From the NCBI GenBank assembly GCA_005881275.1, contig VBEF01000027.1:1-51547 (forward strand): DNA of 51,547 nucleotides, in the 5' to 3' direction. A program made the translations under genes and the position numbers. Source of the DNA: Chloroflexota bacterium. Lineage in GTDB: Bacteria; Chloroflexota; Dormibacteria; Dormibacterales; Dormibacteraceae. Each line of letters starts with the position of its first letter. The stretch's first letter is position 1. This document shows, piece by piece, positions 17,657 through 24,885 of this stretch. The notes below the pieces were generated by a model. It was not told the DNA's origin, ran no database searches, and worked only from the letters and a program-made list of their open reading frames with translations.

Positions 17657-18260
17657 GCATCCGCTCGTCGCGGACAGCCTGCGCGGCTTGCGCGACAGCA
17701 GCACACCGCCGGACGAGTTTCGGGTCCTGGCGCGCAAGGTGATCAGCCTTCTTCTCTATGAAGCGACCCTCGACCTGCCGGTGCGCCACGGCAAGGTGCG
17801 CACGCCGCTGGCCGAGGCCGATTCCATCGCGGTCGAGACCGAGGTCGTCGCCATCCCGGTGCTCCGCGCGGGCTTAGGCCTGCTCGGCCCCGTGCTCGAG
17901 CTTCTGCCTCGGGTGAGCGTCGGCTACATCGGCCTGGAACGCGACGAGGAGACCGCGGTGGCGCGGATCTACTACAAGAAGCTGCCGAGGCTGGAGGGCA
18001 AGATCCCTCTTCTTCTGGACCCGATGCTCGCCACCGGGGGCTCGGCGGCCCAGGCGCTCGACCTGATCAAGGAGGCGGGCGGACGCGACACGCGGATGGT
18101 CTGCATCGTGGCCGCGCCGGAAGGCGTGAAGGTCCTCGAGGAACGCCATGCGGAGGTCGATGTCTACACCGCGGCGCTCGATGAGCGCCTCAACGATAAG
18201 GCGTACATCGTGCCGGGCCTGGGTGATTTCGGCGACCGATTGTTCGGGACTGGGAACTAG
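17631..18260 (+). CDS. upp: Uracil phosphoribosyltransferase
   Basis: The 209-residue enzyme makes UMP from uracil and PRPP. It shows the N-terminal SVSKHPLVADSLRGLRD, the conserved AIPVLRAGLGLL, the PRPP-binding loop LLLDPMLATGGSA (about 126-138) and the C-terminal LDERLNDKAYIVPGLGDFGD that binds uracil. It follows and overlaps the uridine-phosphorylase-family gene, so uracil released there can be captured directly. A 22-bp palindrome follows the stop. Confidence 0.96.
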   Translation: MPVPLSVSKHPLVADSLRGLRDSSTPPDEFRVLARKVISLLLYEATLDLPVRHGKVRTPLAEADSIAVETEVVAIPVLRAGLGLLGPVLELLPRVSVGYIGLERDEETAVARIYYKKLPRLEGKIPLLLDPMLATGGSAAQALDLIKEAGGRDTRMVCIVAAPEGVKVLEERHAEVDVYTAALDERLNDKAYIVPGLGDFGDRLFGTGN

Positions 18261-18271
18261 GCGCGACCCAT

Positions 18272-18329
18272 CCGGATAGTCCGGACTATCCGGGGTTGGG
18301 GCGAGCGATGGGCCCACAAAGTCCGGACT
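18272..18329. repeat. 22-bp perfect palindrome plus half-copy between upp and add
   Basis: 18272-18293 is a perfect 22-bp palindrome built from CCGGATAGTCC and its complement. Its central 10-mer AGTCCGGACT (18278-18287) recurs exactly at 18320-18329, 42 bp away or about four helical turns. The stretch lies between the convergent ends of upp and add. No T-run follows, so it is not a classic terminator; a bidirectional terminator or protein-binding site is possible. Confidence 0.6.
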
Positions 18330-18350
18330 AACCGCGTTTGTGGCTAGGGG

Positions 18351-19259
18351 CTAGCCGAACTTCGCCGCGTAGGCCGTGCGATTGCAGAGCTGGAGCTCTT
18401 CGTCCGTCATTCCGATGCCGGCCATCAGCTCGAACTCGTGAGTGAGCGTCGTGTTCGCAACCGTGCGCGAGTCGGTGCTGATGGTGCAGCGCAGGCCGGC
18501 GCGCACCAGTCGCGGCAGTGGGTGGTGGGCGAGCGTGCGGACCGCCTTCGTCTTCCAGTTCGCGGTCGGACACATGTCCAGCACCACTCCTTCAGCCTGA
18601 ACCCGCTGGACGATGCGCGGATCGCGGGCGCCGGTCACGCCATGGGCGATGCGCTCGACGCCGAGGTTCAATGCCTCCTGGACGTGCGATGGATCGCCGG
18701 CCTCGCCGGCGTGACACGTGAGATGGAGTCCCGCCGCCCGCGCGGCGTCGAACGCCGGGCGTTGGGGTGCCGCCGGAAAGCGCACCTCATCGCCCGCCAG
18801 GTCGAAGCCGACCACGCCGCGCCCGGCGAAGCTCCCAGCGATGCGCGCCAGCTCCACGTTGTCCTCGGGGGCGTGCTGGCGCATCGCGCAGACGATCGCC
18901 ACCGCCTCGATCGGGCCGGAGTCGAGTCCCGAGAGAACCGCGCCGATCACCTGTTCCACGGTGAGCTCTTGCCGCAGGTGCAGGCGGGGTGCCCAACGCA
19001 CCTCGAGGTAGTCGACGTTCTCGTCAGCGGAGTCGACGCACAGCTCGAGCGCTATGCGTTCGAGCGCTTCTTCGGTCTGCATGACAGCGATCGCAGGCTC
19101 GAAATACTTGATGTAGTCGGCCTGGCTGGGGCAGTCGTCCGGGGCGACCATGGAGAGCCCCTTGCTGCCGCCCAGCTCTTCGGCGGTCGACACGCGCACC
19201 GCACCGTCGAGGTGCGAGTGCAACTCGGCTTTCTTCCAGCCGAGGTACGGGGAGGCTAT
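18351..19259 (-). CDS. add: Adenosine deaminase, start codon non-canonical
   Basis: The enzyme converts (deoxy)adenosine to (deoxy)inosine. The zinc ligands HSHLDG, the HxGE-type CHAGE, the catalytic His region RIAHGV and the metal Asp in ISTDS are all visible. The residues WKKAEL directly before HSHLDG match the conserved LPKAEL of the family, so translation must begin upstream of TTG 19223, the first canonical start in the frame. The only plausible start is ATA 19259-19257, which overlaps the stop of the phosphoribosyltransferase gene. From there the protein is 302 residues. The C-terminus (AYAAKFG) is about 20-30 residues shorter than usual. Confidence 0.88.
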   Translation of the reverse strand: MASPYLGWKKAELHSHLDGAVRVSTAEELGGSKGLSMVAPDDCPSQADYIKYFEPAIAVMQTEEALERIALELCVDSADENVDYLEVRWAPRLHLRQELTVEQVIGAVLSGLDSGPIEAVAIVCAMRQHAPEDNVELARIAGSFAGRGVVGFDLAGDEVRFPAAPQRPAFDAARAAGLHLTCHAGEAGDPSHVQEALNLGVERIAHGVTGARDPRIVQRVQAEGVVLDMCPTANWKTKAVRTLAHHPLPRLVRAGLRCTISTDSRTVANTTLTHEFELMAGIGMTDEELQLCNRTAYAAKFG

Positions 19260-19831
19260 GTCAGCGAATAGATGTGGGGTAGCTCGCGGTACAGGCCGGC
19301 GTAATCAAGGCCGTAGCCGATCACGAAACGGTCCGGGATGACGAATCCGGTGAAGTCGATCTTCACCTCCACCTGCCGCCTCGCCGGGCGATCGAGCAGC
19401 GCGGCGAGCTTCACCGATGCTGCCCCGAGCTTGCGGATGCGCCTGGCCACCGCGTTGACCGTGACACCGGAGTCGATGATGTCCTCGACCAGCAGCACGT
19501 GCCTGCCCACGAGCGGACCCTCGACCATATGCGCGAGGCGCAGGCGCCCGTTGCTCGAGGTGCCGGTCGGGTAGCTGGACGCGCGTACGAACTCCAGCTC
19601 GGCGGGGATGCTGAGGCTGCGTAGGAGATCGGCGGCGAACACCGTCGCGCCCTTCAGGATCACGACCATCACCAGCGGGGTGTCGATATCCGCGTAAACC
19701 TCGGAGATCTGTCTTCCCAGCCTTCGGACGCGGCGCGCGATCTGAGCTGACGAGATCATCGGCTTGCTGGGCCTGTCCAGTCCGAGTCCCGAAGTCTCGC
19801 TCGGGGCCGGCCGGGTCAGCACCTCAGTCAT
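19256..19831 (-). CDS. hpt: Hypoxanthine-guanine phosphoribosyltransferase
   Basis: The 191-residue enzyme converts hypoxanthine or guanine plus PRPP to IMP or GMP. It has the PRPP motif VLLVEDIIDSGVT (about 107-119), the flexible-loop Ser-Tyr (RASSYPTGT), the purine-binding Lys region VEVKIDFTGFVIPDRFVIGY and the C-terminal LYRELPHIYSL. The first about 20 residues are an unconserved extension. It lies in the minus-strand salvage operon upstream of adenosine deaminase, which feeds it inosine-derived hypoxanthine. Confidence 0.95.
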   Translation of the reverse strand: MTEVLTRPAPSETSGLGLDRPSKPMISSAQIARRVRRLGRQISEVYADIDTPLVMVVILKGATVFAADLLRSLSIPAELEFVRASSYPTGTSSNGRLRLAHMVEGPLVGRHVLLVEDIIDSGVTVNAVARRIRKLGAASVKLAALLDRPARRQVEVKIDFTGFVIPDRFVIGYGLDYAGLYRELPHIYSLT

Positions 19832-19853
19832 GCAAGTGCAATTCTAAGTGCCG

Positions 19854-20660
19854 TCAAACACCGATTGGGTGCCAGACGGTTTTCATTTCCATGAAAGCAG
19901 CGACGAGATAAGGACTCTGCTCGTCCTGCGTAACTTTGATCACACGCTTCACGTTCCCCGCGGCTGCTTCCTCGATCCCTTTGATTTCCTCGGGCGTGCA
20001 TCCGGCCGTGTCGATTGCGTTGATGTCCATGTGATTGGCGAGCCACGGCAGAAGCTCCTTCCGCTGCCCGCTGATGATGTTGATCACCCCTGCCGGCACA
20101 TCGCTCGTGGCCACGACCTCGGCCAAGGTCAGCGCGGCCAGCGGGTGCGATTCCGCGGCCAGCGCGACGACCACGTTGCCGCCGCACAGCGCCGGCGCCA
20201 GCCTCCGCACGAACCCGCTCAGCGGGGTCTCCTCGGGTGCAACAACGGCGACCACGCCGGTTGGCTCCGGGATCGTGAAGTTGAAGTAGGGTCCCGCGAC
20301 CGGGTTCACGGTGCCGGTGACCTGGGACAGCTTGTCGGTCCAGCCCGCGTACCACACGAGCGTCTCCACGGATTGGTCCAGCTCTCGGCGGGCCCGCGCA
20401 CCGCCACCGAGCAGCTCCACGAACTGCGCCGCGCGTCCGTCCAGCATCTCCGCGGCGCGGTAGAGGATCTGGCCGCGGTTCATCGCGGTACGTCCGGCCC
20501 AACCCGGAAAAGCCGTGCGCGCGGCACGAACCGCGTCGCGCAGGTCCTTGCGCGAGCCGCGCGGCACGTTGACCTTGCCATCAGGCCGGTAGGCCCGGCC
20601 GGACTCGGAGCGCACGAACTCCCCGTTCACAAACAGCTTGTAGGTCTTGCGCACGTCCAT
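19854..20660 (-). CDS. Truncated non-catalytic aldehyde dehydrogenase domain protein (ALDH16-like C-terminal half)
   Basis: The 268-residue protein aligns with the N-terminal, coenzyme-binding part of aldehyde dehydrogenases: YKLFVNGEFVRSESGRAY, then FNFTIPEPTGVVAVVAPEE. It ends before the catalytic cysteine domain, and the residues equivalent to the catalytic Asn are changed. Its ATG overlaps the stop of the full-length ALDH by one base (TGATG), and together they total 758 residues. ALDH16 enzymes combine a full ALDH domain with a second, non-catalytic ALDH-like domain in one chain, so this looks like the split counterpart. Confidence 0.8.
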   Translation of the reverse strand: MDVRKTYKLFVNGEFVRSESGRAYRPDGKVNVPRGSRKDLRDAVRAARTAFPGWAGRTAMNRGQILYRAAEMLDGRAAQFVELLGGGARARRELDQSVETLVWYAGWTDKLSQVTGTVNPVAGPYFNFTIPEPTGVVAVVAPEETPLSGFVRRLAPALCGGNVVVALAAESHPLAALTLAEVVATSDVPAGVINIISGQRKELLPWLANHMDINAIDTAGCTPEEIKGIEEAAAGNVKRVIKVTQDEQSPYLVAAFMEMKTVWHPIGV

Positions 20661-22132
20661 CAGTTCAGGTCCACGTACGGAAGGAGGCCGTGCACGCCGC
20701 CCTCGCGGCCGAAGCCAGATTCCTTGTAGCCGCCGAAAGGCGAAGTCGGGTCGAAGCGGTTGAACGTGTTCGCCCACACGACGCCGGCGCGCATGCGCTC
20801 CGCCATCCAAAGGATGCGCGAGCCCTTGTCCGTCCAGACGCCGGCGGACAGCCCGTACGGCGTGTTGTTCGCCTTTTCCACAGCCTCGTTCGGAGTCCGG
20901 AACGTGAGAACAGAGAGCACCGGGCCGAATATCTCTTCCCGCGCGATGCGGTACGACTGCGACACATTGGTGAAAAGCGAAGGCGGGAACCAGAATCCGC
21001 GCTCGGGCAAGACGCACTCGGGCTGGTACAGCTCGGCGCCTTCTTCAATCCCCGACTCGACCAGGCCCTTGATCTTTTCCAGCTGGGCGCGCGAGTTGAT
21101 GGCGCCGATGTCGGTGTTCTTGTCAAGTGGGTCGCCCAGGCGAAGGGTCGAGAGCCGTCGCTTCAGCTTCTCGAGGAGCGGCTCGGCAATCGACTCCTGC
21201 ACCAGCAAGCGGCTGCCTGCGCAGCACACGTGACCCTGGTTGAAATAGATGCCGTTGACGATGCCCTCGACCGCCTGGTCGAGCGGTGCGTCGTCGAAGA
21301 CGATATTCGCGGCCTTGCCGCCGAGCTCGAGCGTCAACCGCTTGCCCGAGCCGGCGATTGCGCGCTGAATGGACTTGCCCACCTCGGTCGAGCCGGTGAA
21401 CGCGACCTTATTCACGTCCGGGTGCGAGACGAGAAGCGATCCCGTCTTGCCCGCGCCCGTGATGATGTTGACCACGCCGGGCGGCAGCTCCGCCTGCATG
21501 CAGATCTCGGCGAACAACATCGCGGACAGCGGGGTCGTCTCGGCCGGTTTCAAAACGACGGTGTTGCCGGCCGCGAGCGCGGGTGCGATCTTCCACGCGA
21601 GCATCAACAGGGGGAAGTTCCACGGGATCACCTGGCCAGCGACACCAAGGGGCCGCGCCTTGCGGTTGGGGAAGGCCCACTCGAGCTTGTCCGCCCAGCC
21701 TGCGTAATAGAAGAAGTGCGCAGCGCTCAGCGGGATGTCGACGTCGCGCGATTCCTTGATGGGCTTGCCTCCGTCCATCGTCTCCACGACTGCGAGCTCG
21801 CGCGAACGCTCCTGGAGCAGGCGCGAGATGCGGAACAGAAACCTCGCGCGGCGCGATGGCGATAGGCGAGCCCACGAATCGAAAGCCTTGCTCGCTGCTT
21901 TGACGGCGCGGTCGACATCGACCTCATCCGCCTCCACAACCTCGGCCAGCTTCTTCTCGGTGGCCGGGTTGATGGTCGGGAAATGTTTCTTGCTGTGGCC
22001 CTCGACCATACGCCCGCCGATGAACAGGCCATAACGGGGCTGGATCTTGACGTGGTCTATCGCCTCGGGTGCCGGCGCGTACTCGAAGACCTGCTTGGCG
22101 AGTGCGTCGGATTGTTTCTTGGTGATTGCCAT
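20660..22132 (-). CDS. NAD(P)-dependent aldehyde dehydrogenase
   Basis: The 490-residue full-length ALDH has VIPWNFP (oxyanion Asn), the coenzyme motif FTGSTEVG, the general base Glu in LELGGK and the catalytic Cys in NQGHVCCAGSR. In this operon it most likely oxidises the acetaldehyde released by deoC to acetate. It overlaps deoC by one base (TGATG) and the short ALDH-like gene by one base. The gene order deoC-ALDH-ALDH-like supports a joint role in deoxyribose catabolism. Confidence 0.92.
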   Translation of the reverse strand: MAITKKQSDALAKQVFEYAPAPEAIDHVKIQPRYGLFIGGRMVEGHSKKHFPTINPATEKKLAEVVEADEVDVDRAVKAASKAFDSWARLSPSRRARFLFRISRLLQERSRELAVVETMDGGKPIKESRDVDIPLSAAHFFYYAGWADKLEWAFPNRKARPLGVAGQVIPWNFPLLMLAWKIAPALAAGNTVVLKPAETTPLSAMLFAEICMQAELPPGVVNIITGAGKTGSLLVSHPDVNKVAFTGSTEVGKSIQRAIAGSGKRLTLELGGKAANIVFDDAPLDQAVEGIVNGIYFNQGHVCCAGSRLLVQESIAEPLLEKLKRRLSTLRLGDPLDKNTDIGAINSRAQLEKIKGLVESGIEEGAELYQPECVLPERGFWFPPSLFTNVSQSYRIAREEIFGPVLSVLTFRTPNEAVEKANNTPYGLSAGVWTDKGSRILWMAERMRAGVVWANTFNRFDPTSPFGGYKESGFGREGGVHGLLPYVDLN

Positions 22133-23055
22133 CAGTCGATCGTGAAGTAGTCAGGGGACTGGTACGCGCCGGTCCGCTCCTTATCGATCTGCATCAGGAC
22201 ATCGTTGAGAAGCGTCGAGGCACCCAGGCGCAACCGTTCCGGTGTCATCCAGTCGGGTCCGAGGGTCTCGTAGGTCAGCACCAGATATGCAATCGCCTGC
22301 TTCGCGGTGCGAATTCCGCCCGCCGCCTTGAAGCCGACGGGCCGGCCGGTTTCGCGAACGAAGTCGCGGATGGATTCCATCATGACCAGGGCGACCGGCA
22401 GGGTAGCGGCGGGCTGCACCTTTCCGGTCGATGTCTTGATGAAGTCGGCGCCGGCGGCCATCGCCAGGATGCTCGCGCGCCTCACCGCGTCGTACGTGCC
22501 CAGCTCGCCGGTCTCGAGGATGACCTTGAGGTGGGCCGCGCCGCACGCTTCTTTCACGGCGACGATCTCGTCGTACACGCGCTGATAGTCGCCGGCGAGG
22601 AACGCGCCTCGGTCGATCACCATGTCGATCTCGTGCGCGCCGGCCCGGACCGCCTGCTCGGTCTCCGCGAGCTTGATCGGCGTGAAGCTCTGGCCCGACG
22701 GAAAGGCCGTCGCCACGGAGGCGATCCTTACATCGCTGCCGCGCAGGTGCTCCACGCAGTCGGCGATGCGCAACGGATACACGCAGACGGCCGCCACCGA
22801 CGGGATGGTCGAGTCGCCGGGCTTGGGCCGGATGGCCTTGGCGCACATCGCGGCGACCTTGCCAGGGGTGTCCGCGCCCTCCAGCGTGGTGAGGTCCATG
22901 CAGCGGATCGCCAGGTCTAGGGCCCACAGCTTGGAGGACTTCTTGATCGACCGCTTGGCCAGCGAGGCCGCCCGCTCGTCGGCCCCAACCTCGTCGACGC
23001 TCCGGACGCCGCGCATCAGCGATCCGAGGTGGGTGAGGGAGAGGGCGGTCGCCAT
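22132..23055 (-). CDS. deoC: Deoxyribose-phosphate aldolase
   Basis: The 307-residue class I aldolase cleaves 2-deoxyribose-5-phosphate to acetaldehyde and glyceraldehyde-3-phosphate. The Schiff-base Lys is in FIKTSTGK, the second active-site Lys in GFKAAGGIRT and the Asp in EIDMVID. It carries about 50 extra N-terminal residues compared with short bacterial DeoC, as in the longer actinobacterial type. I chose ATG 23055; the frame is open to 23103. It is the first gene of a minus-strand operon running deoC-ALDH-ALDH-like-hpt-add. The divergent kelch gene starts only 19 bp away. Confidence 0.93.
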   Translation of the reverse strand: MATALSLTHLGSLMRGVRSVDEVGADERAASLAKRSIKKSSKLWALDLAIRCMDLTTLEGADTPGKVAAMCAKAIRPKPGDSTIPSVAAVCVYPLRIADCVEHLRGSDVRIASVATAFPSGQSFTPIKLAETEQAVRAGAHEIDMVIDRGAFLAGDYQRVYDEIVAVKEACGAAHLKVILETGELGTYDAVRRASILAMAAGADFIKTSTGKVQPAATLPVALVMMESIRDFVRETGRPVGFKAAGGIRTAKQAIAYLVLTYETLGPDWMTPERLRLGASTLLNDVLMQIDKERTGAYQSPDYFTID

Positions 23056-23074
23056 GCTGGGATTATGCGACGGG

Positions 23075-24079
23075 ATGAAAGGCGTCAGCCTCGTAGCGGG
23101 CATCGCGTGTTTGGTGGCTTTGGCGGGATGCCGCCCGAACCAGGTTGCGCAGCCGACCAGCCCGGCGCGATCCCCATCCGCCTCGCCGAGCCCCTCGCCC
23201 TCACCTTCGCCACTGCCTCCGCAGCGACTGGAGGCTGCGTTGCCGGCGCCGATCGAGGAGACCGGCGCGGCGACCGCCGCGGGCAGGCTTTACGTGATGG
23301 GCGGATTCAATGCGGCCGGGGTGAGTCTGGCCTCGGTTTATGTGTTCGACGGCAACACGTGGGCAGCCGGTCCGCCCCTGCCGCTTGCGGTCGACCATCC
23401 CTCCGCGGCGACTCTTGACGATCACGTTTACGTGGCGGGCGGGCACAGCTACGGCAGGGACAGCGCGCGTCTGTTCAGGCTCGACTCTGACCACTGGACC
23501 GAGCTGGCCTCGATGCACTTCGCCCGTGGCGGCCACGGGTTGGTCGCGGCGCAGGGGCGCCTTTACGCCATCGGCGGCAACAACAGCCGTGGCAACGTCG
23601 GACCGCTCGAGGCCTACGATCCCGGCTCCAACACGTGGTCGGTGCTCACCGCGTTGCCAGCAGCGCGTAACCACGTGTCCGGCTTCGTCGCCAACGGTGC
23701 GGCATGCGTCGCGGGAGGCCGCTCGCCCACGACCGGCCGCGTCGACTGCTTCGATCCGGCCTCGGGCGCCTGGTCGCGGTTGCCTGATCTCCCGCTGCCC
23801 ACGAGTGGCGGCGGGGCAACCTCGTTCGTCAGCGGCGACGTGGTGATGACAGGCGGCCAGGACGCCAGCGAGACCGGAATTGTCGATCAGCTCGTCTTCT
23901 ACTCGCAGGGCGGCGCCTGGACGGGCAGCGAAAAGATGATGTCGCCGCGACACGGGTTCGAGCTCGCCACATTCGAAGGACGCGCGTGGGCCTGTGGCGG
24001 AGGCAGCGCGCCGGGTCTTCACCCGGTCGCAACATGCACCTCAGTCGGGGATGGGCCGGCCGCGTCCCTGAACAATTGA
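23075..24079 (+). CDS. Kelch-repeat propeller lipoprotein
   Basis: The 334-residue protein begins with a lipoprotein signal (LVAGIACLVALAGC) and a Ser/Pro linker of SP repeats, followed by six kelch motifs. Their double-Gly cores read YVMGG, YVAGG, YAIGG, CVAGG, VMTGG and ACGG. It should be an extracytoplasmic six-bladed propeller, of a type often used for binding. ATG 23075 was chosen for the signal peptide although the frame extends upstream over deoC. The last 39 bases overlap the convergent metalloprotease-like gene. Confidence 0.88.
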   Translation: MKGVSLVAGIACLVALAGCRPNQVAQPTSPARSPSASPSPSPSPSPLPPQRLEAALPAPIEETGAATAAGRLYVMGGFNAAGVSLASVYVFDGNTWAAGPPLPLAVDHPSAATLDDHVYVAGGHSYGRDSARLFRLDSDHWTELASMHFARGGHGLVAAQGRLYAIGGNNSRGNVGPLEAYDPGSNTWSVLTALPAARNHVSGFVANGAACVAGGRSPTTGRVDCFDPASGAWSRLPDLPLPTSGGGATSFVSGDVVMTGGQDASETGIVDQLVFYSQGGAWTGSEKMMSPRHGFELATFEGRAWACGGGSAPGLHPVATCTSVGDGPAASLNN

Positions 24080-24538
24080 CATGACCGCAACGCTCAGTGT
24101 CGTCAGCACGATGACAAGCAATGGGACGCCGTAGTTGAACTCAGGGGTGGTCAGGAGTGGAAGGTCTGTCTTCCACACCACCTCGAGCAGAAGGTCGCCC
24201 AGCTCGATGATCGCGAAGAAGATCAAGATCACGACATTGGCGGCCAGGGCCGCGAACGGGATCGGCTGCCGGACATAAAGAAGAAGGGCGGCCAGTGGAA
24301 TCGCCGCCAGGAAAGGCCCGAAGAAGTTCACAATCGCCTGCCGCACGACATCAAGCTCGTGCGCAGGTTGCGCGTGCAGCGCATAGATCGTGAAGTTCAC
24401 GTAGCCGAGACGCCACGGACGAACGATGATCGAGCCGTCGACGCCGACCGCGTAGATCAAGAGCAGGTGCATCACCTCGTGGGCGCCGAAGCCCAGCATG
24501 AAGATGAGCAGTGAAAGCACGAGAACTCGAATGACCAA
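24041..24538 (-). CDS. Small membrane protein with HEXXH motif (M50-like candidate)
   Basis: The 165-residue, four- to five-helix membrane protein has HEVMH at residues 20-24 in its first helix, the placement seen in intramembrane site-2-type metalloproteases. NFFGPFLAAIP in a later helix faintly resembles the family's second motif, but no clear third metal ligand (NPDG-like) is found. Activity is therefore uncertain. The frame starts with TTG 24538 close behind a GAGG. It is divergent from csoR, so the copper operator may affect it too. Confidence 0.65.
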   Translation of the reverse strand: MVIRVLVLSLLIFMLGFGAHEVMHLLLIYAVGVDGSIIVRPWRLGYVNFTIYALHAQPAHELDVVRQAIVNFFGPFLAAIPLAALLLYVRQPIPFAALAANVVILIFFAIIELGDLLLEVVWKTDLPLLTTPEFNYGVPLLVIVLTTLSVAVMSIVQGRGRPIPD

Positions 24539-24578
24539 ATTGCCTCAACCCTATTACAGCCCAGGGTTTCAGGAGCAC

Positions 24579-24600
24579 ATACCCCGAGGGGGTATACAAT
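24579..24600 (+). promoter_or_regulatory. CsoR-type operator overlapping the csoR -10 element
   Basis: ATACCCC (24579-24585) and GGGGTAT (24589-24595) form a 17-bp G/C-rich inverted repeat like known CsoR operators, which are A/T-flanked runs of C and G. It runs directly into TACAAT (24595-24600), a -10 element whose end is 8 bases before ATG 24609. No ribosome-binding site is present, so the mRNA should be leaderless. Repressor binding here would cover the promoter. Confidence 0.8.
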
Positions 24601-24608
24601 CCTAACTC

Positions 24609-24884
24609 ATGCCAGGCTATACGACCCACAAGAGAGCGGTTCAGGGAAGGCTGCGTCGTGTCGAGGGGCAGGTCCGGGGCATCCAGAAGATGGTTGAGGA
24701 CGATCGCTACTGCATCGACGTACTCACGCAGGTGAGCGCCGCCAAAGCTGCTCTGGACGGCATCGCGCTGCTGCTGCTCGCCGACCACACGGAGCACTGC
24801 GTCGCCGAGGCGATCCGTGCCGGAAGGGGCGGCGCCAAGGTCAAGGAGCTGAACGGCGCCGTCGAGAGACTGGTGAAGGCATAA
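24609..24884 (+). CDS. csoR: Copper-sensing repressor, CsoR/DUF156 family
   Basis: The 91-residue four-helix repressor has the three Cu(I) ligands of true CsoR proteins: Cys35 (RYCIDVL), His60 and Cys64 (DHTEHC). Basic helix 1 reads HKRAVQGRLRRVEGQVRGI. Copper binding in this family releases DNA. The gene is first in a tight plus-strand run and carries a CsoR-like operator over its promoter, so it probably represses itself and the downstream permease and ligase genes until copper rises. Confidence 0.93.
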   Translation: MPGYTTHKRAVQGRLRRVEGQVRGIQKMVEDDRYCIDVLTQVSAAKAALDGIALLLLADHTEHCVAEAIRAGRGGAKVKELNGAVERLVKA

Positions 24885-24885
24885 C

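Noticed and set aside
19854-21017. A 387-codon version of the short ALDH-like gene
   Set aside because: The extra N-terminal part is out-of-frame antisense-like sequence inside the full ALDH gene. ATG 20660 at the TGATG junction begins exactly at the conserved sequence.
20690-21865. Long plus-strand frame opposite the aldehyde dehydrogenase
   Set aside because: No recognisable motifs, while the minus strand encodes a full catalytic ALDH.
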